A stretch of DNA of 64,000 nt, from assembly GCA_045805265.1 (NCBI GenBank), contig JBJMLO010000011.1, positions 62,001 to 126,000 of the forward strand, given 5' to 3'. Each line of letters begins with the position of its first letter. Position 1 is the stretch's first letter. The DNA is from JBJMLO01 sp045805265. GTDB lineage: Bacteria > Actinomycetota > UBA4738 > JACQTL01. Positions 57,596 through 64,000 of the stretch are shown one piece after another. A model generated the notes under the pieces. It was given only the letters and a program-made list of their open reading frames with translations. It was not told the DNA's origin and searched no databases. Position numbers and translations under genes: made by a program.

Positions 57596-58903
57596 TCACC
57601 CCCCGATCTCCAGCTTCTCCAACCGGTCGAACACGGCGTCGAGGTGCCGAACCGAGGCCGCCGGGTCGAACAACGCCTGGAACTCCGCCGGGGACAGGCG
57701 TTCCCTGACCTCCGGCCGGGACAGCAGGACGTCGCGAAAGTCGCCGTCGTCGTCCCACGCCGCCGCCGCGGCGGTCTGTACCACGTGATAGGCCTCCTCG
57801 CGCGACAGCCCCTTGTCGACGAGCGCCAGCAGCACGCCCTGCGAGAACGCCAGCCCGCCACCGGCCTCCAGGTTCTCGAGCATCCGGTCGGGGAACACCC
57901 GCAGGCCCTCCATGACGCCAGTGAACAGGTGCAGGAGGTAGTGCGCCAGGACCGTCGAGTCGGGAAGGATCACCCGCTCGGCGCTCGAGTGCGAGATGTC
58001 GCGCTCGTGCCACAGCGCCACGTCCTCCAGCGCCGGGACCAGGTTCCCCCGGACCACCCGGGCCAGCCCGCACACCCGCTCGCAGACGATCGGGTTCCGC
58101 TTGTGGGGCATGGCGGAGGAACCCTTCTGCCCGGCGGCGAACGGCTCCTCGACCTCCCGGACCTCCGTCCTGGCCAGGTGCCGGATCTCGGTGGCGAACT
58201 TCTCCAGCGACGCGGCGGTGATGGCCAGCGCGGCCATGTACTCGGCGTGGCGGTCACGCTGGAGGATCTGCGACGACGCCTCGGCGGGCCGGAGGCCGAG
58301 CTCGGCGCACACGTACTCCTCGACGCGGGGGTCGACTTTCGCGTACGTGCCGACCACCCCGCTGACCTTCCCCACGGAGATCACGTCGCGGGCCCGGCGG
58401 AGCCGCTCCCGGTCGCGGTCCAGCTCGAACGTCCACACGGCCAGCTTGTGTCCGAACGTGACGGGCTCGGCGTGGACGCCGTGCGTCCGCCCCATCATCA
58501 CGGTCCCCCGGTGCTCCAGCGCCCGGGCCCGGACCACCGCCATCAGCCGCTCCAGCCGGGCCAGGAGCAGGTCGGCGGCCTCGCGCAGCTGCAGTGCGAG
58601 CCCGGTGTCGAGCAGGTCCGAGGAGGTCATCCCGAAGTGGATCCAGCGTCCCTCCGGCCCCACGGACTCCGCGACGTTCTGCACGAACGCGGCGACGTCG
58701 TGGTTCGTCGTGCGCTCCAGCTCGGCCACGCGTTCGATGCTGAACGAGGCGCGTGTGCGGATCGCGGTCAGGTCCGGCTCCGGGATGCGGCCCAGCCGGG
58801 CCCACGCCTCGCAGGCCAGGACCTCGATGCGCAGCCAGTGGCCCAGCCGGGCCTCGTCCGTCCACACGGCGGCCATCTCGGGCAGCGTGTACCGGGGGAT
58901 CAC
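57596..58903 (-). CDS. purB: adenylosuccinate lyase
   Basis: Removes fumarate from SAICAR and from adenylosuccinate, two steps of purine synthesis. The 435-residue protein holds the superfamily regions: TSSDLLDTGLALQLREAADLL, GRTHGVHAEPVTFGHKLAVW (general acid His), and the flexible signature loop GQKGSSAMPHKRNPI with the catalytic Ser. GTG start. Separated from purE by 25 bases. Confidence 0.95.
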   Translation of the reverse strand: MIPRYTLPEMAAVWTDEARLGHWLRIEVLACEAWARLGRIPEPDLTAIRTRASFSIERVAELERTTNHDVAAFVQNVAESVGPEGRWIHFGMTSSDLLDTGLALQLREAADLLLARLERLMAVVRARALEHRGTVMMGRTHGVHAEPVTFGHKLAVWTFELDRDRERLRRARDVISVGKVSGVVGTYAKVDPRVEEYVCAELGLRPAEASSQILQRDRHAEYMAALAITAASLEKFATEIRHLARTEVREVEEPFAAGQKGSSAMPHKRNPIVCERVCGLARVVRGNLVPALEDVALWHERDISHSSAERVILPDSTVLAHYLLHLFTGVMEGLRVFPDRMLENLEAGGGLAFSQGVLLALVDKGLSREEAYHVVQTAAAAAWDDDGDFRDVLLSRPEVRERLSPAEFQALFDPAASVRHLDAVFDRLEKLEIGG

Positions 58904-58928
58904 CGGCGATCGGCCCTTCCGGCGCCGG

Positions 58929-59408
58929 TCACAGCTTCAGGCCCTCCGCCAGGTCCTCCTTGAACCGCCGGAGCCGGCGGCGGACGTCCTCGTCGCCGAC
59001 CCCGATGATCTGGGCGGCGAGGATCGCCGCGTTGGTCGCCCCGTCGATCGACACCGTCGCCACGGGGATCCCCCGCGGCATCATCACCGTGGAGTACAGC
59101 GCGTCGAGGCCGTTCAGGTACTTCGTCCAGATCGGAACGCCGATCACCGGCAGCACCGTCCGGGCCGCGACCGCGCCAGCCAGGTGCGCGGCGAGCCCGG
59201 CGCCGCAGACGATCACCTTGAGCCCCCGCTCCTCGGCCAGCCTCGCGTACTCGTCGACAAGGTCGGGATTGCGGTGCGCGGACAGGACACGGATCTCGTT
59301 CGGGATCTCCAGCTTGTCGAGGATGGTCTCGGTCTGCTGGACGACGGGGAGGTCGGAGGCGGACCCCGTAAGGATCCCGACCAGCGGGCTCGGCCCTGCC
59401 TCAACCAC
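58929..59408 (-). CDS. purE: N5-carboxyaminoimidazole ribonucleotide mutase
   Basis: Converts N5-CAIR to CAIR. In 159 residues: GILTGSASDLPVV (substrate phosphate loop), RVLSAHRNPDLVDEYA, and VIVCGAGLAAHLAG-type glycine-rich loop, all of class I PurE. Class I enzymes need PurK, which is not in the window and must be encoded elsewhere. GTG start, 31 bases after purD. Confidence 0.95.
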   Translation of the reverse strand: MVEAGPSPLVGILTGSASDLPVVQQTETILDKLEIPNEIRVLSAHRNPDLVDEYARLAEERGLKVIVCGAGLAAHLAGAVAARTVLPVIGVPIWTKYLNGLDALYSTVMMPRGIPVATVSIDGATNAAILAAQIIGVGDEDVRRRLRRFKEDLAEGLKL

Positions 59409-59439
59409 CTGTTCGATCCTCCGCCGGCGCCGTCCGGGC

Positions 59440-60699
59440 TCAGTTTCCCGCCGCGATGTCGCGACGGTACTGCATCCCGTCGAACGACACCCGCCCGCAC
59501 GCCTCGTAGGCGAGGCCGCGGGCGTCCTCGAGGGAGGCTCCCAGCGCCGACACGGCGAGGACCCTCCCGCCTGCGGTCAGCACTCTACCGTCTCGCCGCG
59601 CCGTTCCCGAGTGGAACACCTGGACGCCGGGGACCGCGGCCGCCGCCTCCAGCCCGTCGACCGGCACCCCGGTCCGCGGTTCGCCCGGGTATCCCTCCGA
59701 GGCCAGCACGACGCTCACACAGGCCTCGTCGGCCCACCCGGCCCGGACGTCCGCCAGGTTCCCGTTCACGCAGGCCAGCAGGACCTCGCACACATCGGTG
59801 CGGAGGCGGGGGACCAGGGCCTGCGTCTCCGGATCGCCGAACCGGCAGTTGAACTCGAGGACCTGGGGCCCGTCGGCCGTCAGCATCATGCCCGCGTACA
59901 CGACCCCCCGGTACACGATCCCCTCGTCGCTCAGCGCCCGGACGGTCGGCTCCAGGACGTCGGTCACGATCCGGTCGCTGGTCTCGTCGTCAACGAACGG
60001 AACGGGCGAGTAGGCTCCCATCCCGCCGGTGTTCGGGCCGGTGTCCCCGTCGCCGGCCCGTTTGTGGTCCTGGGCGAGCGCGAGCGGCAGCACGGTCCGC
60101 CCATCGGTCAGGGCCAGCGCGCTCACCTCGCGTCCCTCCAGGAACCGCTCGACAACGACGGTCTTCGGGGCGTCGCCCGGCCGCCGGTCCAGGGAGGCCC
60201 GCACGGCGCGGTCCGCCTCCGCGCGGTCCTCGGTGACCGTGACGCCCTTCCCCGCCGCCAGCCCGTCGGCCTTGACCACGAACGGGGGCCCGACCTCGTC
60301 GAGGAACGCCAGGGCCGGCTGCTCTTCCGTGAAGGCCTCCGACCGCCCTGCCGGGATCCCGTGACGGCGGCACAGGTCCTTGGCCCACGACTTCGAGCCC
60401 TCAAGCCGCGCGCCCGCCCGGGTCGGCCCGAAGATCGGCAGGCCGCGTTCCTGGAACTCGTCGACGAGGCCGGCCACGAGCGGCGCCTCCGGCCCGACCA
60501 CGGTGAGGTCGATGGCCTCCCGCTCGGCGAACTCCGCCAGGCCCGGCAGGTCGGCCGCGGCGATGGGCTCGCACGTGGCCACCTGCGCGATCCCGGCGTT
60601 CCCCGGCGCGGCGAACAGCCGGTCGACCGACGGGTTCTGCGCGATCCTCCACGCCAGGGCGTGCTCGCGGCCCCCCTGCCCGACGATCAGCACGTTCAC
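59440..60699 (-). CDS. purD: phosphoribosylamine-glycine ligase
   Basis: Makes GAR from phosphoribosylamine, glycine and ATP, step 2 of the pathway. The 419-residue ATP-grasp protein shows VLIVGQGGREHALAW at the start, VVGPEAPLVAGLVDEF, SKSWAKDLCRRHGIP, FVVKADGLAAGKGVTV (ATP-grasp), TGGMGAYSPVPF and LEFNCRFGDPETQ. GTG start overlapping the purA stop (GTGA). Confidence 0.96.
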   Translation of the reverse strand: MNVLIVGQGGREHALAWRIAQNPSVDRLFAAPGNAGIAQVATCEPIAAADLPGLAEFAEREAIDLTVVGPEAPLVAGLVDEFQERGLPIFGPTRAGARLEGSKSWAKDLCRRHGIPAGRSEAFTEEQPALAFLDEVGPPFVVKADGLAAGKGVTVTEDRAEADRAVRASLDRRPGDAPKTVVVERFLEGREVSALALTDGRTVLPLALAQDHKRAGDGDTGPNTGGMGAYSPVPFVDDETSDRIVTDVLEPTVRALSDEGIVYRGVVYAGMMLTADGPQVLEFNCRFGDPETQALVPRLRTDVCEVLLACVNGNLADVRAGWADEACVSVVLASEGYPGEPRTGVPVDGLEAAAAVPGVQVFHSGTARRDGRVLTAGGRVLAVSALGASLEDARGLAYEACGRVSFDGMQYRRDIAAGN

Positions 60700-61970
60700 G
60701 ACCGCATCAGGGTCTGCTCTCGGGAGGGACCGACCGAGACCGCGCCGACCCTCACGCCGGCCAGCTCGGTGACGTGCTCGATGTACGCCTGCGCCGCCTT
60801 CGGGAGGTCATCGAAGGAACGGGCCTCGGAGAGGTCTTCCTCCCAGCCGTCGACCTCCTCGTACACGGGCTCGGCGCGATGGAACAGCGACTGGTGGGGC
60901 GGGAAGTCGTCGAACGTGTCGCCGTCCGCACGGTACGCCGTGCACACCTTCACGGCCGGGAAGCCCGACAGCACGTCGAGCTTCGTCAGGAACACCTCGG
61001 TGAGGCCGTTCAGGCGGGCGGCGTACCGGAGCAGCACGGCGTCGAACCACCCGCACCGGCGCTTGCGGCCGGTGGTCGTGCCGAACTCTTGCCCTCGGTC
61101 CCCCATTCGCTCCCCGTCGGGGCCCGTGTCCTCCGTCGGGAACGGCCCCGCGCCGACTCGGGTGACGTAGGCCTTGGTCACCCCGATCACGTCGGTCACC
61201 TCGCCGGGGCCGAGCCCAGCACTGGCCAGGGCGCCGCCCGCCACGGGCGAGGACGAGGTCACGAACGGGTACGTCCCGTGGTCGAGGTCGAGCATCGTCC
61301 CCTGCGCCCCCTCCAGCATCACGTGCTTGCCCTCACGGAGCGCGTCGTACAGGAGCTTCGAGGTGTCCGCGACGTGGGACGCCAGGCGCTCGGCGTAGCC
61401 CATGTAGTCCGCGACCACCCGGTCGGACTCGAGCGGCAGCCGACCGTACACCTTGGTCAGGACGAGGTTCTTCTCCTTGAGGACCACCTCGAGCTTCTGG
61501 CGGAAGATCTTCTCGTCGTAGAGGTCCTGGACCCGCAGGCCGATCCGGGCCGCGCGGTCGGCGTACGCGGGGCCGATCCCGCGCTTGGTGGTCCCCAGCG
61601 CGTTCCGGCCCAGGAATCGCTCGGTCACCTTCTCGAGCTCCAGGTGGTGGGGCATGATCAGGTGGGCGTTCCCGCTGAGCACCAACCTCGACGTGTCGAT
61701 GGACCCCGCCTCGAGGCGGTCCATCTCCTCCAGCAGCACCCGGGGATCGACGACCACGCCGTCGGCGATGACCGACGTGATGTGGGGGTACAGGATCCCC
61801 GACGGCACCAGGTGCAGCTTCAGCAGCCGCTCGCCGGCGAGGACCGTGTGGCCGGCATTGTTCCCCCCCTGGTACCGGACCACGAAGTCCATGCGGTCGG
61901 CGACGAAGTCCGTGACCTTGCCCTTGCCCTCGTCGCCCCACTGCGTCCCGACCAGGATCGTTGCCGGCAT
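60696..61970 (-). CDS. purA: adenylosuccinate synthetase
   Basis: Makes adenylosuccinate from IMP, aspartate and GTP, the first step from IMP to AMP. The 424-residue protein begins with the GTP-binding loop VGTQWGDEGKGKVTD and continues with RYQGGNNAGHTV, GTTKRGIGPAYADRAARIGL (IMP site), EGAQGTMLDLDHGTYPFVTSS and the base-specific region near TKLDVL. First gene of the purA-D-E-B-C-S-Q run. GACAAT lies 6 nt upstream of the ATG and could be a weak form of the leaderless -10 box. Confidence 0.96.
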   Translation of the reverse strand: MPATILVGTQWGDEGKGKVTDFVADRMDFVVRYQGGNNAGHTVLAGERLLKLHLVPSGILYPHITSVIADGVVVDPRVLLEEMDRLEAGSIDTSRLVLSGNAHLIMPHHLELEKVTERFLGRNALGTTKRGIGPAYADRAARIGLRVQDLYDEKIFRQKLEVVLKEKNLVLTKVYGRLPLESDRVVADYMGYAERLASHVADTSKLLYDALREGKHVMLEGAQGTMLDLDHGTYPFVTSSSPVAGGALASAGLGPGEVTDVIGVTKAYVTRVGAGPFPTEDTGPDGERMGDRGQEFGTTTGRKRRCGWFDAVLLRYAARLNGLTEVFLTKLDVLSGFPAVKVCTAYRADGDTFDDFPPHQSLFHRAEPVYEEVDGWEEDLSEARSFDDLPKAAQAYIEHVTELAGVRVGAVSVGPSREQTLMRS

Positions 61971-61976
61971 GGCCGG

Positions 61977-61982
61977 ATTGTC
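61977..61982 (-). promoter_or_regulatory. possible -10 box of purA
   Basis: GACAAT on the minus strand, 6 nt before the ATG; differs from TANNNT at the first position. Confidence 0.3.
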
Positions 61983-62033
61983 CCACGCCCGCCACGGGGC
62001 CTCCCGACAGGGCGACCGCCGGGGTTCGGCCGG

Positions 62034-62237
62034 CTACCGTTCGATCCGGAACCTGACTCGGACGTGCGTGTGGTACTCGGCGATCTGGTCGCCCTGGACC
62101 GTCGCGCTGGTCTCGAGGATGTCCATCGCCTCGATCCCCCGCAGGGTCTTCGCCGCCTCCGCCAGGGCCTGGGCCGCCGCGTCCCTCCACGACTCCGTGG
62201 ACACCCCGACCAGGTCGATCGTCTTGATGACGGACAC
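62034..62237 (-). CDS. dodecin-family flavin-binding protein
   Basis: A 67-residue protein (MSVIKTIDLVGVSTESWRDAAAQAL...) with the complete dodecin pattern: S-W-x-x-A-A, then ALAEAAKTLRGIEAMDILETSATVQGDQIAEYHTHVRVRF. Dodecins form hollow 12-mers that store riboflavin or FMN, or CoA and FMN. The Trp of SWRDAA is the flavin-stacking residue. GTG start with AAGGAG upstream. It lies between a DUF2090 gene and purA, probably as its own transcript. Confidence 0.92.
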   Translation of the reverse strand: MSVIKTIDLVGVSTESWRDAAAQALAEAAKTLRGIEAMDILETSATVQGDQIAEYHTHVRVRFRIER

Positions 62238-62361
62238 TCGCTTGCTCCTTCCCTGAGCGCACGGAAGCCGTGCGGCGGGATTCTAGGCGGGCCCGACGGC
62301 CGTCGCGAACGCTCGAGCGGGGCCGAGGTGAGGGGGCGCGCTCCCCGACCGGCCCCGCAGA

Positions 62362-63267
62362 TCAGGCGCCCGTGTAGGCGTCGATCATGCGGCGGTAGTT
62401 CTCGCCGATCTTCTCGGTGATGGCGTCCCTGGTGGCTTGCGCGTCGACGTAGGACTTCAGCGCGTCCCACCAGATGGTGCGGCCGATGGCGAATCCGATG
62501 TACCCCGGCACGCCGGCGCCCGTCTTCAGCCAGTGGACGACCGCGGCCTCATCGGCCCCCCGGCCGAGGACCACGCACACCACCCCGTCCCTGCCGCCGC
62601 TGCGCACCTGCTCGCTGATCCGCTCGCAGTCCTCGCGTGCGTCGATGCCCTCGATCTTCCAGATGTCCGGCTCGACGCCGGCCCCCTGGATCTCGGCGAT
62701 GGCCCGCCGCATGAGCTCCGGCCGGAGCTCCCGGTCGTACCGGCCGGGGTCGCCGCCCACCGTGTCGAGCTGCGACTGCTCGGCCGGGACCAGCAGCTCG
62801 AACAGGAACAGGCGGTCGTTCGCGTGAAGCCAGTCGCCGAGGCGCTTCAGCCGGGCGGACTGCCGGCGGTTCATGTCCTGATCGCCCTCGGGGTTCCACC
62901 GGACCAGCACCTTGGAGAAGCTCGGGTCGAACTCCTCGATGTGCTTGCCGAAGTCGTCGCCGTACTGGAAATCGAACTCGTCCTGCCCGCTCTTCTCGAC
63001 GGGCATGGCCAGGAGGAACCCCTCCTTCTTCGCGGTGCGCGCGATGTCGGCGCCGAACTGCTCGTCGACGAGGACGCCGCCGGCGTCCTTCGGCGCGCCG
63101 CCCTCGATCGCCCGGCGGAATCCCTCGAAGATGACCATCTTGGCGTCGCTGATCCGCTCGGCCTCCTCCGGCGAGGGCTCGCCCGAGATGCCGAAGAACT
63201 TCTTCTGGAACGATCCCCGGTGGTCGAACGCGAGAATGTACAGCGGTCGGTCGTACCCGAGCTCCAT
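62362..63267 (-). CDS. DUF2090-family protein (IolC C-terminal-like)
   Basis: A 301-residue TIM-barrel-like protein (PLYILAFDHRGSFQKKFFG at the start). It matches the DUF2090 domain that is fused to the C-terminus of the kinase IolC in some bacteria and has been proposed as an aldolase of inositol breakdown. Other visible segments: GVLVDEQFGADIA, LAMPVEKSGQDEF, FLFELLVPAEQSQL, and PDIWKIEGID, VVCVVLGRGADEA. Here it stands alone without iol genes, so the substrate is open; a sugar-phosphate aldolase is plausible. ATG with GGAAGGAG upstream. Confidence 0.8.
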   Translation of the reverse strand: MELGYDRPLYILAFDHRGSFQKKFFGISGEPSPEEAERISDAKMVIFEGFRRAIEGGAPKDAGGVLVDEQFGADIARTAKKEGFLLAMPVEKSGQDEFDFQYGDDFGKHIEEFDPSFSKVLVRWNPEGDQDMNRRQSARLKRLGDWLHANDRLFLFELLVPAEQSQLDTVGGDPGRYDRELRPELMRRAIAEIQGAGVEPDIWKIEGIDAREDCERISEQVRSGGRDGVVCVVLGRGADEAAVVHWLKTGAGVPGYIGFAIGRTIWWDALKSYVDAQATRDAITEKIGENYRRMIDAYTGA

Positions 63268-63435
63268 GGTGGTTGCTCCTTCCGTCCGAGAAATCGCTGG
63301 TCACCCATTGTTCCATCCGCACGCCCGGGCGGCACCCGGGCCGGAGCCGGGTGCCGGGCGTGGAGGACGCCGGGTAGGCTCCCGGAACCGGGGTCCGGCC
63401 GGAGACGAATACCCGAGAGAGGACCGGGCCAACTC

Positions 63436-64000
63436 ATGGACGACACCGAGCGCGAGCGCGACCCGATGGCGACGCGTGCACACACCGCGGAAGGGACCGG
63501 CGCAGGAGCCGCGTTCTCGGCCGGCATACGGGAGCCCATCGTGGTCTGCATGCTGCTCGCGGCGCTGTTCGACGAGCTCTCCGGGAACCCGCTGCACTCC
63601 ATCGTCCTCGTGGGCACGGCCGTCGCGCTGTCGATCGCACGGGCCAGGGAGCGGGTCTCCACCGGGGCCCGGCGCGAGACCCTGTGGGGGGAGCCCCCTC
63701 CCCTGCTGGCCCGGATGCGCTCGGCCATCGACCGGTCGTCCATCCCGCTGCTGCTGGTCCCGGTGATCGGCCTCGCAGTGGCCATCGGGTTGTTCGAACG
63801 CTACTCGGTGATCCCCTCGATCCTGGTGGCCGCCGTGGGGGTCACGGCGATCGCGTTGTCCTGGCACGGCCCGCTCCACGACGAGCCGCTCGAGCCGGTC
63901 GAACCGGTGGGCAAGGTCCTGTGGGCGCTGGTGGTGGTGGCCCTGGCGGGCTGGGAGCTGACCAACCTGTTCCTGCAGCCCTCGCTCACCACCGACTCCT
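63436..64000 (+). CDS. hypothetical membrane protein, cut by window end
   Basis: The first 188 residues of a protein that continues past the right edge. A soluble start of about 30 residues is followed by hydrophobic segments near 34-70 (EPIVVCMLLAALFDEL, HSIVLVGTAVALSIA), 105-150 (SIPLLLVPVIGLAVAIGLF, VIPSILVAAVGVTAIAL) and 165-180 (KVLWALVVVALAGWELTNLF). I recognise no family. Divergent from the DUF2090 gene. Confidence 0.55.
   Translation, partial: MDDTERERDPMATRAHTAEGTGAGAAFSAGIREPIVVCMLLAALFDELSGNPLHSIVLVGTAVALSIARARERVSTGARRETLWGEPPPLLARMRSAIDRSSIPLLLVPVIGLAVAIGLFERYSVIPSILVAAVGVTAIALSWHGPLHDEPLEPVEPVGKVLWALVVVALAGWELTNLFLQPSLTTDS

Overview
The window is very GC-rich, densely packed and almost entirely coding. 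Its gene content points to the Actinomycetota: a GlnR-type nitrogen regulator, a BldC-type DNA-binding protein, two class I glutamine synthetases with GlnE, PurLQS-type purine synthesis, dodecin, and a Val/Leu dehydrogenase joined to a branched-chain 2-oxoacid dehydrogenase. The mix of secreted proteins does not match a familiar model genus, so I infer an uncultured or poorly studied lineage. No phage, insertion sequence or CRISPR array was seen.

Layout. 0-6.3 kb: the start of an acyl-CoA dehydrogenase gene (cut by the window edge), a CsbD-like stress protein, divergent sat and cysH (sulfate assimilation), a DUF2993 protein, and an overlapping hydrolase / MoaD-like / lipid-kinase operon. 6.4-10.9 kb: a three-gene operon for secreted proteins, two of which share an unusual signal-peptide motif. 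11.3-17.4 kb: glnR, a BON-domain protein, a small protein, a lipoprotein solute-binding protein and a secreted six-hairpin glycosidase. 17.6-25.5 kb: glnA, glnE and a second glutamine synthetase, with a GlnR-type operator in front of each synthetase. 25.5-30.7 kb: an autoregulated PadR pair, a metallo-beta-lactamase-fold enzyme and a large secreted sialidase-like protein. 31-37 kb: a seven-gene sulfur uptake operon (Sbp-CysT-CysW-CysA, a sulfonate-type permease and ATPase without a binding protein, YezD). 37-43 kb: nadE, tRNA-Lys, an RsbW-like ATPase, a lysyl-oxidase-like secreted protein, an aldo/keto reductase, DUF192, and tRNA-Glu, -Asp and -Phe. 42.6-49.7 kb: bldC, a conserved unknown, then Val/Leu dehydrogenase-E1alpha-E1beta-E2, a BtuF-like protein and a small protein. 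49.8-63.3 kb: purine synthesis on the minus strand (purA-D-E-B-C-S-Q, an inverted flavin-oxidase-like gene, purL-F-M and a stand-alone receiver), plus dodecin and a DUF2090 protein. The window ends in a membrane protein cut by its edge.

How the parts work together. Nitrogen: GlnR plus two operators would control both glutamine synthetases, and GlnE would adenylylate GlnA1 on Tyr401. Glutamine then feeds PurF, PurL-Q-S and NadE, all encoded here. Sulfur: the uptake operon supplies sulfate to Sat and the APS-reductase-type CysH. Branched-chain amino acids: the dehydrogenase makes 2-oxoacids that E1/E2 decarboxylate and transfer to CoA; the E3 subunit must be elsewhere.

A recurrent regulatory feature is a TANNNT -10 box placed 6-8 nt before an ATG or GTG. 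It occurs in front of at least ten genes, so leaderless transcription is probably common here, and it was used to choose several start codons. Other points of interest are two GlnR boxes, a possible leader peptide before the branched-chain operon, duplicated elements in the sulfate leader, and a CDS whose end overlaps tRNA-Glu.
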